Origin: Eucommia ulmoides
Taxonomy: Eukaryota; Streptophyta; Magnoliopsida; Garryales; Eucommiaceae
Length of the DNA stretch: 64,000 nucleotides
NCBI GenBank assembly: GCA_016647705.1
Contig: CM028336.1
Span: 13,214,880-13,278,879 of the forward strand
Direction of reading: 5' to 3'
Made by a program: the position numbers and the translations under genes. Numbering within the stretch: position 1 is the stretch's first letter; each line of letters begins with the position of its first letter. The notes under the pieces were generated by a model, which saw only the letters and a list, made by a program, of their open reading frames with translations, made no database searches and was not told the origin of the DNA. Below, piece after piece: positions 10,815-21,838 of this stretch.

Positions 10815-12165
10815 TGGTAGCGGAATTATTCATCGCTACGTTACCGCAAGTGTACGAGTCAAATTTTAATAGAATTGTGATTAGTAAGGTTGTCATATCA
10901 ACAGGGATTGATTTAAATTGTTGCTAAGTATCGCGATTATCGTAACCGAACTTTATTTTGGCGATCAAATTTTGGGTTTTTGTTTAAAGGTAAACTAAAC
11001 TAAAATAATAATTAATTAAACTACAATACTTGGAATTAATTATATGGGAATAGATTATGTAAGGATTAAATTCACTCACTTATACGTGTTTGATTTAGTC
11101 TAATTTACATTAACGGTCATTAATCTATCTAATAATCTAGGTGTCTAAAACTCACTCACTACCTCTCTCGAGTATAAAGTGAATGAATATGCAATTCGTG
11201 TCAATACCAATATCCATATCTAGCATCTAAACGATTACATGATTCTCGCCCCAACCTCACAGATAGCACACGTTCTAATAATCTCTCGAAACATTAGAAT
11301 GTCGCGATGTGTTTAAACCCTAGTCCTAATCTGGGGTTACCTTTCCCGAGTGTCAAACCCTGTATTCTCAAATCAACCAAAATATCATAACAAGCATTTA
11401 ATGGAAGTAAAAGAACGATAAACACAATCAAATAAAGATGAACAACCGATAACGAAACAACAATTTACTCAAATATCATATATGTAAATTTCATCAATCC
11501 CTAGATAATAAATGTTTAACTCATGGTCATAACCAAATATTCAACTATAAACGATATATACATGATCAAACAACTAACAAGAACTTAGAATGAAATAGAG
11601 AAACAAGGGAAAATAACTAAATCTAAAGAATGGATGGTTCTACGTCCATAACTGATCTTGTTTCCTCTTCTCCAAAATATGTTTTCCTCTTGCTTGGTAT
11701 GATCTTGAACTCCCAAAAATGTTCTCTATAGGTGTAGGGAATGGGTAGATATAATAAAGATAAAAAAAAATATCTAAAAATATCCCAAAAATATCTTTGT
11801 CAGGTGATGTCGAGTCGCTGCAGCGATAAGAGGTCAGTAGGGCTTCTACCCCTTCATCGTTGTAGCGATGGATAGGTAGAAGGTCCACTGACATTTTATC
11901 GCTAAAACGATGAAGGTCATCACTGCTGTGACCAAGGGCCAGTGGCCCTTGATGTGGGCGCTGCAGCGATATGGCTGCAGCTTCCTCTTTTGGATCTTTT
12001 TTAACTTTTCTCCACCGATATCCTATCGATTTGCTCAATTTTCACCCGTTTTCATCCCTACACCTGATTTACATAAAAACGAATAAAAACAAATTAAAAC
12101 ATTACAAGAACACTTGAAAACTACCAAATTCGGCTTGAAAACATATATCTAAATTCAACCTATCA
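10815..12165 (-). repeat. Athila/Tat-like 5' LTR
   Basis: A 1.35-kb LTR running on the minus strand from TGATAGGTTGAA (at 12165) to CCGCTACCA (at 10815). It has the same ends and internal landmarks (LTR-edge 'aagtgtacgag', 'cctctcgag', 'cccgagtgtcaaaccct') as the solo LTRs at 14109-15736 and 28646-30171. A cluster of short palindromes such as CGCTGCAGCGAT lies at about 11815-11975. Confidence 0.85.
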
Positions 12166-12917
12166 CTTCCACATAGGCGAGGCGATGTTCTATGATGGCT
12201 TCTCTCCTAGGCATTGCCTGCGCATGGTTGGTCGCTGACATCGCGGTGGTGTGAGGACAGCAAATAGGCGCCTGACCCTTGCCCACGATGGGCCCTCAGA
12301 TTGGTCTTTATTTTTGCTTGGAAGATAAGCCTAGGGGTAACCGTAGTCGATTCATGGCACCATGTTTTCACGGAGGAATGGATCTTGACGTAGATGAATT
12401 ATCCCTCTCTAGTCCTGTGGAATTGTGGTCATGTGGCGGAGGGCGATCCCCGGGCGCACACCCCTTCAAAGATACTACACGAGCGTCGTGGTATTAAGGT
12501 TGCTCATCGGGCCCTCCGATCGGGAGAGCTGGTTCCCCCTGAACGGAGAGCAACAACAAGCGCGCAAGGAAGAGCTACCCACGCAACTTGAACTCACTCA
12601 TCTGGTGCTCAAATAGATTAGTCTGAGATGCTTCCACAACTCCCAAGATCTGTCCCGCAAAATCCCTAGAGGGCATAGTAGATAGCCCTGCCTAGTCCTA
12701 GAGGGTAGTTATCCTCGTTGGTGGGAGCTGAGAGGTGTGGCCTTGAAGTTTTTGACATATCTTCTGATTCTTCTAGAGGAAAATATTTGCTCGCAACGGG
12801 AGCTTCTGCTATGTGTTTGTCTGTCTTACTAGATCATGTGATCATCCAAGCTCAACTAAGTAGGGAACAATGATAAGGGAAAGGCTTTTCGCACGATTCC
12901 CACAAACGGCACCAAAC
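12166..12917 (-). mobile_element. Leader and gag start of another gypsy element
   Basis: The minus strand at 12917-12897 reads GTTTGGTGCCGTTTGTGGGA, close to the TTGGCGCCGTCTGTGGGAA primer-binding region of many plant gypsy elements. The following 730 bp are GC-richer than their surroundings and contain gag-like minus-strand fragments, broken by stops. The Athila/Tat-like LTR abuts at 12165. The plus-strand open frames here have no recognisable protein signature. Confidence 0.5.
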
Positions 12918-13049
12918 TGTTAGTGTCCCAAAGTGGAAAACACCTCTAGTATGATCGAGTTAGAAATAGGTGGGTCTTCTTGCTGACCATAATTAAAATA
13001 CAACCCTAATACACACACACACACACATGTATATATAGGAGAGATTAAA

Positions 13050-13138
<89 letters not shown>
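12918..13138 (-). repeat. Partial LTR of the 12166-12917 gypsy element, with TA run
   Basis: On the minus strand this ends ...GGGACACTAACA right before the PBS, the expected 3' end of an LTR. A TATATATAGGAG stretch lies near 13030. A pure TA run occupies about 13053-13135, after which the LTR can no longer be followed. Confidence 0.5.
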
Positions 13139-13140
13139 TG

Positions 13141-13370
13141 GGGTTATATATGTTATAAAAATATATCTAAAATATCAGTTACATTGTTCAGTTACGTGGT
13201 TCAGTTTCATAGTTCAGTTTCACGGTTGTTATCCTAAAATCAAAGTCGTTTCGGCTACTAATTTAAAAACCAAAATCGCAACCAAACCATTTAGTCAGTT
13301 TCAAAACCGGACCATTTAGTTCAGTTTCGCTCGATTACCCATCGGTTCAGTTTTTATTACCATCCCAGAT
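13141..13370. mobile_element. Possible hAT-like remnant
   Basis: Repeated GTTCAGTTTC motifs on both strands and a right end reading CGGTTCAGTTTTTATTACCATCCC resemble the subterminal regions of plant hAT MITEs. No partner end or target duplication is visible on the left, which runs into the TA tract. Confidence 0.3.
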
Positions 13371-13385
13371 GAATGAGGGATAAGG

Positions 13386-13690
13386 TACGGTGATGGAGGG
13401 ATGTTTGTGTTCTGTGGAAGATAAGGAAAAATTAATGAAAAAAAAATGAAAAAAATAAAAGAAATAATAATAAAAAATTATCAAAGTCAAAAAATTAGTA
13501 TTTGAGCTATGAATTTTATATCAGAAGGGTAAAATTGGAATTTTAACGAAGATCAATTCATATTTGGAAGGTGGGGTGTTTCGGTAAAAAAAGATAAGAA
13601 GTCTCCTTGGTATTTGTTAAAAAATAGGGCATTATTGTAGTTATCATCTAAAATACAAGGAGTGTCGGTGGTACTTTGTGTAAGCAACAT
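13386..13690. mobile_element. Terminal fragment of MULE-like TIR family (family B)
   Basis: The segment from about 13550 to 13680 (tatttggaag, gtttcggtaaa, tccttggtattt, tagggcattattg, caaggagtgtcggtgg) matches the right end of the element at 24733-25677. The left half is A-rich. Only one end is present here. Confidence 0.5.
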
Positions 13691-13795
13691 TTTTGTTTTG
13701 TGTATTTTATGTTTTAATTAATTCTCAAAAAAAATTAATATTAATAAAATTTGATCCCTAAAAGTTGTCTAGGTTGACGTTACGTATTTCAAAAT

Positions 13796-13859
13796 CCATA
13801 TAATATTGAAATTGTTTCAATTAACTCCATATAATATTGAAATTGTTTCAATTAACTCT
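13796..13859. repeat. 32-bp direct tandem duplication
   Basis: Two identical copies of a 32-bp sequence beginning CCATATAATATTGAAATTG lie back to back, just left of the TIR element starting near 13866. Confidence 0.9.
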
Positions 13860-14108
13860 TTACGCTATGTTTGGTACGTTAGAATAGAATAGAATAGAAT
13901 GAGTGTGGTATTGAAATGAATATGGTATTGGTATTGGAATGACCATTACCATTCCTATGTTTGGTTACAAAATACATTAAACATAGTATTGGAATTACCG
14001 ATAAATAAAAATGAAACAATATTCTTAAATATTCGGAAATTTTAGAAAAAAATTTTGGGAACATAACTAAATTATTCAGAGATACTAAACAAATGTCACC
14101 TAAGTTAT

Positions 14109-15736
14109 TGATAGGTGTGATCTACCTATGTATTTCCAAACCGAATTAAGTTAGTTTCCGTACGTTTATATAGTATTTTTATTACGTTTTAATTAGTTTT
14201 TATCTTTTTGTATAAATCAGGTGTGTGGGGCAAAAAGATAGGAAACTGGAGCGAAAATGATGAGATCGAACCAAAAGTGATCAAAGAATGGTGGAAAAAC
14301 AAGCTCGGAGGCAAAATTGTGAAACAAGCCCACTGCCGCAGTGTCCAGACCACCATCGCAGCGGTGAAGAAGCTGAGAAAGACAAATGGCTACTGACAGC
14401 CCACCGCCTAGGTAGAAATCCAGCAGAAACTTTTCTATGTCCACCGCTGTCTTCATCGCCGTAGCGGTCACCAAATCGACCCACCCTTCGCCTAAGCGGT
14501 GACCTCTGCACAGCCTAGATATTTTTAGGATATTTTTTGAGATATTTTGTTTATAAATACCATCCCTTCTCTCCTCCATGTGAACCACCCCCCCTCCCGC
14601 GCGGCCATTTGGGCACTTTAAGCTATATTTAGGCTAGGGTTTAGGATTTTTAGAGGTGGAGCTCACATCCTGAAATGGAGAAGACGGTAAATCGATCGTT
14701 GAGCGTTCTTAGCGGTTTATCTTCGGACGAGGCAAAGTTCTTTGATTGTTTTTCCTTATTTCTTTAACTTAAGATATTGTGAGCATTTTTAGCTTGTTAT
14801 TTCATTGTAAATGCGGCTATGGCCATAGCTAAACATGGATTGTAGTATGGATTAACAATAAATTTATAAATACGTTGTTTGGATGATTTCAGTATTTCGT
14901 TTGTGATTGTTCTTCGTAGTTTGATTGTATTTATCATATTGTTTGTTTATCATATTTAGATAAATGGAGAATACGGGATTTTGACAAACTCCGGATTCGA
15001 ATTAGGGTAAACAAACGCCACTATTCTATAACCCGGTCGGGGTTTGAATTGTGGACAATCGATGACGTTGGGGCAAGACTCACGTAACCTAGGGTCATTA
15101 AGATGTAACCTAGGGTCATTAAGACGTTGAAGGGGACTTCTTCGTTGACTCGAAGTTGCGTTACGTCTCTTGTCTTACACTCGGGAAAGGTGGCGAGAGA
15201 GGTTTCGAACGGAGATTGTCGATAGGGTAAATACAACGCATGATCCAATGACCTGGTCGGGATTTGGATTGTGTGCAATCAATGATGCTAGGCGAGACTC
15301 ACGTGACCTAGGGTCGTTAAGACGTTGAGAGGGACTTCTTTGTTGAATCGAAGTCATGTATTCTCCCGTCTTACACTCGGGAGAAGTAGCGATGGAGTTT
15401 ATGTACCGAGATTGTTAAATAGGTCGAATACCGTAAATGTGAGTAAATCGAAATCAAACACGTATTTGTAAACATGTTAATCCCTAGGCAATTCTTCACC
15501 CTAAAACATATTAGTATATTAGTGTAGTTAATTTAGGATATATTAGTATTAGTTTAATTAATTAAATACATTTGTTTTTGACCTAGATAAAGTTAGGTCA
15601 CGACAAATGCGATATTCGATAGTAATGACACCAATCCCTGTGGATACGATAACCTGATCTTAACGATCACACTATACTAAAACTTAGACCTCGTATACTT
15701 GCAAGTGTAAGTAGCAACGTATTTCACGCCCTACCA
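14109..15736 (+). repeat. Solo LTR, Athila/Tat-like family, plus orientation
   Basis: It starts TGATAGGTGTGATC and ends CGCCCTACCA, and is flanked by a perfect 5-bp duplication GTTAT (14104-14108 and 15737-15741). It has the same termini and internal landmarks as 10815-12165 and 28646-30171. It contains short palindromic GC-rich motifs (CACCGCCTAGG, CGCCTAAGCGGTGACC) at about 14320-14510. No internal region is present: unequal recombination between LTRs left this copy. Confidence 0.92.
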
Positions 15737-16084
15737 GTTATCCTTTAACCCGACAAACTAAAGGGCTTTGAAGTATTTTCGTGTTTCTGTTTCCCTTTTT
15801 TCTATTCCCAAAAAAACTTATAACTGAAAAAAAAAAAAAAAAAAAAAAAATTTGCTTATATTCTGATTCCAAGATTTTGTTGTAAAAATCTAAAAATAGA
15901 ATAGAATAAATTTTTTTCTATTTTACTGATTTTGTTCTATTCATTTTGTTAATAGACTTAAGATATAGAAACACCAAATCTCACTCATGCATCTCTTGTT
16001 TAGTGTTTATGTTATCATAAAATTGGGAATACAAATAAACATATGGAAAAAAAAAAGTTGTTTATTCCGAGCTTTATATCTATG

Positions 16085-16390
16085 TTCTAGTTTTCTTGGA
16101 ACAAAAACAGAAATATGGGAACAAAAATAGAAATCTAGGAACAAAAATAAAAACAAAAATCTGGGAACAAAAACATAAATATGCTCCCAGAATTCTGTTT
16201 TTGTTTTTATGCCTAGATTTCTGTTTTTGTTTTTATGCATACATTTCTGTTTTTGTTCCCATATTTCTGTTTTTGTTTTGTTCCCAGATTTCTATTTTCG
16301 TTCCCAGATTTTTGTTTTTGTTCCCAGATTTCGTTTCCATATTTCTGTTTTCGTTCTATGTTTTTTGGAAACAGAAATATGAAAGCAACA
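16085..16390. repeat. Foldback of 20-bp AACAAAAACAGAAAT-type repeats
   Basis: The left arm (16098-16190) has several copies of GGGAACAAAAACAGAAATAT-like units. The right arm (16195-16380) has the inverted form TTTCTGTTTTTGTTCCCA. Together they can fold into a long imperfect hairpin with a centre near 16192. It lies inside the TIR element 13866-16645. Confidence 0.8.
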
Positions 16391-16645
16391 CCATCATATT
16401 TTTGTTTATGTTCCCATAATTTTATTTTCTATTGTGAAAAATACGGAAACAAAAGTATAGGCCCTTCTTCTTACATAATACCTCCTTTCATTTGGGATTG
16501 ATTAATCTCATGAGTTGTGGGATTAGTCATTACTTGGGATTGAGAATGAAAATCAACCCCACCAACCAAACGTAGGAATGGAATGGTCATTCCCAACTTC
16601 ATTCTAATCCCAAGATGAATCCCATGTACCAAACGTGACCTAATA

Positions 16646-17480
16646 ATTTTAAAATTCTTTTAATTTGCTTTCTCCCGTGACTTGCATGTATTCAATATTG
16701 TTAGAAGTAAATATTAGCCTCAACGACAAAATTAGAACAATATAAAAACTTCCCATTTGCTTTAGTGTTTATATTCTTTGATTTTTATTTTCGTTTTCAA
16801 AAATTTGAAATTTGAGAACACTAACATATTAACCAAACATATTTTTATTTCCAAATATGTCTGAAAATTTGAGAGTAATCCCAAAATTCATAAAAGATAA
16901 AAAAAAAAAAAATTATCGTTAGAAAACACAATTCTATCTCCAGAATCATAGAGTGGAAACATAATTCCCATACTTAGGAATAGAAACAAAAACATTAACC
17001 GGATAGAACTTGATTGAGAAAATTGGGATATCAAGATTCCAATGATACTATCTAAAACTCTTGGTTGACACTGTCTAAATCTCAGTATTATTAGAGACAC
17101 TCAAACCCAAATAGATATTTACATTAGTCAAAATACTATTTTGACACATGAATAGTGTTTTGGCTAATAAAAATTTAGCATTGTGCTCTAACCATGATAG
17201 ATAAATGAATATTTATAAATATTTTAATTTTGAATAACTAATCATTTACTTAGTGAGTTGGAGACTTGGAGCAGATAATATTGATATTAAATAAGTAAAT
17301 TAGTGATCAAAAGTTTTTACAAACTTTTAGTTAAGCTCTTTATTTTAGGTGAGAATATTTCTTGGGATATGTATTTTTTTTTTCCCTACGAGTATCCCAA
17401 CACCCACATAGAGTGTGAGAGTAATTTAAATTTTAAAATTTGATAGTTAGATTGATAATTATATTATTTAGTTCTTAAAA
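16646..17480. other. AT-rich stretch, nothing recognised
   Basis: About 0.8 kb with no convincing coding frame on either strand and no clear element boundary. It contains a poly-A run near 16900. Confidence 0.4.
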
Positions 17481-18720
17481 TAATTAGGAAAAAATACCAA
17501 ATAGTCTAGTTAAATCACCAAATCTACAAGATAGTCTTATAACCTCTTTTTGCACCAAATAGTCTCATAAAAAGCGATGGTTTCCACCAAATAACCCTAA
17601 TTTTGAATTGATGATTTTACCCTTCTATGGTAATTATTATGCTCACAGAATGGACGACGACATTGGTGCGACGGAGCGACGAAATTGGTGCGACCGGGCT
17701 GGTGCGATGGAGGTGGACAGATCTGGACGACGATGGCCATGGCAATCGAGCGATGGTGGTGACGGCGAGAGGAGAGGCGTGATGGAGAGCGACGCGGATA
17801 GGGATCTGGGCACGATCTTGAGAGAGCTAACGAACGAAGGTCGAGAAGTTATTGTGTTTGAAGCATTTCGAAAGCAAATCCCTGGCGGATTCTAGACAAT
17901 AAAGATCGATCGTGGTGGGTTTTATGTTTTAGGGTTTGTTTTTTGTACCAATTTGATTTCAATCTTCAACAACTATTCGGTGTGGGTGTGGACAATTTGG
18001 GTTTCTCCGTGGTAACTCCCCTTCGCCTTCTTCTGTTTTGACGCGATATTGAAAATCATGATTACAAATGAAGGTTAGATGTATTCATTTATGGATCGAT
18101 GTGTGTCTCTATTTTCTAGGGTTTTGTATTGATTTGGTTGATTTTATTTTAGATTGATTTTGGTTGGATTGAATTGTGAATTTGATCTATATATGTATGT
18201 GGTATTTAGGATTTATTTGGTTGGATTGATTTAGTTTGTATTGGAAAAAAAAAAAAAAAAAAATCAAACATATGTATGTAGAAAGAGAATTATTAATTTG
18301 AATGAAAAATTTGAATATAACACGATGGCGGCGGCCTCGAACTCATCTCCCTAAACAAATGTGTGTGTGAGAGAGAGAGAGAGAGAAAAAAAAAAAATAC
18401 TTGATTTATGCACCTGGTGGAGTGGAGCTTATATTTGGTATATTGTATGGTTGTTTTAGTGAGATGGAATGGGTATGGTGACTGGGTAGAATTTGAACGG
18501 CGGTGAAAGTGAAATATAATACAATCTTATGTTATATTCAATATGAGATCGTGTTGAATATAACACGAGATCATGTTGAATATAATACGATTTCATATGA
18601 TACAAAATTGTAATTGAATATAACACGAAATCGTGTTGAATAATCGTGTTAAAAATATTCAACATGATCTCATATTATATTCAATACGAGGGATAAACTT
18701 GTCATGAAAAGACAAAAAAA
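17481..18720. mobile_element. Possible non-autonomous element with GC-rich insert and palindrome cluster
   Basis: An AT-rich left part (repeated 'accaaatagtct') is followed by a sharply GC-richer stretch (17640-17890) with an open plus-strand frame of 95 codons (MMILPFYGNY...). It then turns AT-rich again and ends in a palindrome cluster (18530-18690). The frame has no signature I recognise. The composition jump could mean a captured gene fragment in a MULE-like element. I could not find matching terminal repeats. Confidence 0.3.
18530..18690. repeat. Cluster of GTGTTGAATATAACAC palindromes
   Basis: Several near-copies of CGTGTTGAATATAACACGA and half-sites (TTATATTCAATATGAG, AATATTCAACATGATC) occur within 160 bp, alternating orientation. 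An isolated half-site is at 18311-18324. The core is related to the TGTTGAATTCAACA palindromes at 37682-39779. Confidence 0.8.
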
Positions 18721-19565
18721 AAATTATTTTGTAACTTATTTTTTGAAAATATGTATTTGATAGGATTGTTCTTGGTATTAGGTTGGAGTTGCTACTAACT
18801 CGTATAATAATCCAATTCTAAACCATAAATGGACCGCAAATAAGTATGGAAGGAGTACATAGCGAGATATTGAGGAACGGGCAAACTATAGGCAAACAAA
18901 GTATAATATGATTGAGAAGAAGTCAAATATTAAATTGACAGGGGAATCTCGGTGATTTACCCTATAATTTGTCGGAAACTCTTTTTGGCAATCCATCCAA
19001 TTGGGATTTGGTTTTCACTTTCGCGTCAATGGAAACCTATTCCCCATGCTCTGTTTCTTGCTGGGATTACCTAAATCTTCTCCTTCTTCGCCCCATGATA
19101 GCCGTTTCATTCGTTTGCTTCTTGCTTCTCCTAGGTCTATATCCTTCATAACTTGTATTAATTTATGTTCTTGTTTGTTTCAGATTCTTCTAATTTTAGG
19201 TGTTTCAGGTTGGTTCTTGGCGTGGAAGATGGTTCTCGTTCATGTTCCTCTTGTCCAAGAGATCTTTGGTCTTCGGAAAAAATCCGTGAAGCAGAAACCC
19301 CCAAATCGCCGGCGATTCACTGAATTTTACAACAACATCAGTACCCAGACTTGAATTTCTGTCTGGTAATTATTATCTTCAATTTGGAAGTTCTCTTCAT
19401 TTATTAATGATGATTCCCGTCTGATCATTGCGATTTAATAATTAAGTTTCCTTTTTTTCCCCTATTTTATTGCACAATCACAATGCACTTCATTGGAACG
19501 AATAAAATGAAATAAGTAGAGATGATACCAGTAGGCACACTAAAATCCTTCTCCCTTGCGACTAG
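18721..19565. other. No recognised gene; one open plus-strand frame
   Basis: An open plus-strand frame of 117 codons at 19001-19354 ends in a basic stretch (GLRKKSVKQKPPNRRRF). A plausible intron acceptor (TTGTTTGTTTCAG, ending about 19184) lies within it. I recognise no family. It may be a decayed gene 3' part or chance. Confidence 0.3.
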
Positions 19566-19763
19566 TCAAAATGGCCATTTTGCAGTAGATCCCTCCCAAC
19601 CCAATAAAGCATGTCGGAATCGAATGTCAAAAGAAAATGCTGTTACAATACTTTGTGACAGTTTACTCGATCGATCTCGAAATGGGGCTCGATCATCAGC
19701 TCGAACAATCACTTCAACATGAGTACCATCAATGACTCCGAGACAATTCTTAAAAAGAATCAA
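19566..19763 (-). pseudogene. PIF/Harbinger (HARBI1-like) transposase, catalytic fragment
   Basis: The minus strand encodes FKNCLGVIDGTHVEVIV, then RADDRAPFRDRSSKLSQSIV, and FSFDIRFRHALLGWEGS. These are hallmarks of the DDE_4 nuclease domain of Harbinger transposases: the first catalytic Asp in AIDGTH-type context, PFRDRKG-like, and F.Y.L.GWEGSA-like. The upstream part of the same protein is at 22290-22690. The fragment ends at a stop soon after. Confidence 0.85.
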
Positions 19764-19860
19764 CCAAGTTAAATATGAAAACCAAATTAATTATTGAAAA
19801 CTTGAGTAAGGTATGATAAGTCAACACCATCCATTGCTCCTATTATTAAGCCACAATCCT

Positions 19861-21833
19861 TATTAGAATATTAGATTTAATAGAATATTATTTCTACTAG
19901 ATTCTTCTATTCTCTACTCTCTCTTTGTTATTAGTTAGAGTTTGTTATAGATATTGTTATTTGGTTGTTTGTAGTTTGTTATAAGCTCACCTATATAAGG
20001 AGCTTCTTTTGTACTTGGAGAATTCAATTAAAGAGAATGAGAATTTTGTATTCTGTTTCTATCTCTTCTTCATTTCTAATATGGTATCAGAGCAATTACC
20101 TTCTGCTTGAAGCTCTCTAAAAGAAACCCTATTCAAGGGGGAGGTGGTGGTTATATCTCCACGTAGCCTCCCCTGCCAATTTCGAGTTTTATCTTTAGCG
20201 GCGATTTGCCTTTGCGATCTGTTTTTTAATTTATCTTCTTGATTTCTATTCTCAGAATCTTACTTCGATTATCAATCGTCGAATCGTCAATCATCTTCTT
20301 GAATTCGATTCAGAAACAACTTCGATCTTCACGTTTGTTGCTCCGATCTTGATCTTCATGGTCGTTGAGAACTTGGATTGAGATCCGAACTAGATCTTCT
20401 GTTATACGTTCATGATTGACGATTGAGCTCCGATCTGCGTTGTCTTTCTAGATCCGTCAGCTTCTTTGGTTCGTTTCTCGAATCGATTTCCTCCCTCTAG
20501 TCCTCAAGCGTCATCACGTCGGCCTTCACTTCGGTGATGCCATTGACGTGGAGTTTCGATACCGGCAATTTCGGTTCTTCATTTCTAATAGTGTACTGTT
20601 CTCTCTCTCTCTGGATCTTGATTTTGGAGTTCAAAAAGAGGATAAAATTTGCTTTGTTCTTCGGCGCTTCCGATCTAAATTTCTTCATCACGTCATGGAA
20701 ATTCGCCGTCGAGGACTGTCATCGACATTTTTTCGGACTTTTTCAGCTTGTCCTTCACGTTTGTGATTCCAGCTTGCCAATCTTCGTGATTTTGCAAGAT
20801 TTGTATGTCAGCCATTTACCATTGTACTAATTACACTTTGCACCCTACAGTTTGCAATTTGCATGGTGCAGTTTGCCAAGATTCCAAAAATTGCTCTTTC
20901 TTCCCCTGTTTTTTGGCTGTTCTGTTTCCTGTTTCTGTCTTCTTTTCTTTTCTTTGTTATGGTTTATTTGTTTTCAAAGAATCATCATCTCAAAGTCATT
21001 CATAGATTCTTTGCGTCTTCTTTTTCTTTCCATGTTCTTCTCCGTCTTCTTGAGCAGGTGGCGTTCATTGCCTGTTTTCTTTGTGCCTCTGTGCACATTT
21101 CCCTGCCTGTTTTCTCTTGTACAGGCAGTGTTTCAACTTTTTTCTTATTCTAACTGCTTTGTTCAGCAGCTCTTTCCTCATCCTCTCACTTCCCGAAAGT
21201 GGATGGATGGTGGTTTTTCGATTGTGGCTTGTTTCCCACGCTGCTTTATCTGCTATGTTTTTTAGCCCTTTCCCAATCCTCCCACATTTCCCGATCTCTC
21301 CACCTTTGTCTTTGTGGTTAGACGGCCGTGGATGGATGGTGTTGTGTTTTTGGTGGTTTTTTTTTTTTTTTTTTTTCCTCCGGCTATGGCTAGTTTCCCA
21401 CGCCTCCTTTTCTTCTCTATGGATTCCCCTTTGTGGATGTTTGGATTTCTTCTCTCTTCTCCATAGATTCCCCTTTGTGGATGTTTAGATTTTTCTTTGT
21501 ATTTTGTTTTGGTTTCTACTACTGCAATGTACTGGATGTGTTCATGTATTCTGTTGTTTTCATTTTCATCTTTTACCAAGATGGGAATTCACATTCTCCA
21601 TCTTGAAGGGAAATATTAGAATATTAGATTTAATAGAATATTATTTCTACTAGATTATTCTATTCTCTACTCTCTCTTTGTTATTAGTTAGAGTTTGTTA
21701 TAGATATTGTTATTTGGTTGTTTGTAGTTTGTTATAAGCTCACCTATATAAGGAGCTTCTTTTGTATTTGGAGAATTCAATTAAAGAGAATGAGAATTTT
21801 GTATTTTGTTTCATCTCTTCTTCATTTCTAATA
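19861..21833 (+). mobile_element. Non-coding 2-kb LTR element with TA...TA termini
   Basis: Two near-identical short LTRs, 19861-20083 (223 bp) and 21614-21833 (220 bp), each starting TATTAGAATATTAG and ending TTCTAATA. They flank 1.5 kb without recognisable gag or pol. A PBS matching initiator tRNA-Met (TGGTATCAGAGC, 20084-20095) follows the first LTR. A purine-rich GAAGGGAAA precedes the second. Flanks are a perfect 5-bp duplication ATCCT (19856-19860, 21834-21838). Size lies between TRIM and LARD types. It must have been mobilised by another element's enzymes, probably of copia type (inference). Confidence 0.92.
20084..20095 (+). promoter_or_regulatory. Primer-binding site of the 19861-21833 element
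   Basis: TGGTATCAGAGC directly follows the 5' LTR and is complementary to the 3' end of initiator tRNA-Met. Confidence 0.9.
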
Positions 21834-21838
21834 ATCCT

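Larger units (their letters stand above)
13866..16645. mobile_element. TIR element split by a solo LTR
   Basis: The left end (ATGTTTGGTACG, about 13867) and right end (GTACCAAACGTGACCTAA, ending about 16640) are inverted copies. The inner flanks on both sides describe AT-rich sequence with repeated 'ggaatgaccattaccattcc'-like motifs. Without the solo LTR (14109-15736) the element is about 1.1 kb. A related copy lies at 35956-36412. The ends resemble PIF/Harbinger or hAT MITEs. I could not settle the target duplication. Confidence 0.5.

Noticed and set aside
12279-12616. Overlapping plus-strand open frames
   Set aside because: The opposite strand reads as leader/gag of a gypsy element next to its primer site.
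17608-17895. 95-codon open frame in a GC-richer stretch
   Set aside because: Considered as a gene. No signature, no supporting splice structure, and it sits in element-like sequence. Kept only as a possible captured fragment.
20084-20095. Possible tRNA gene because of the GGTATCAGAGC motif
   Set aside because: It is a primer-binding site next to an LTR. No cloverleaf or A/B boxes around it.
20534-21488. Several overlapping open frames rich in Phe, Leu and Ser
   Set aside because: They lie in the pyrimidine-rich non-coding interior of the 19861-21833 LTR element and match no family.
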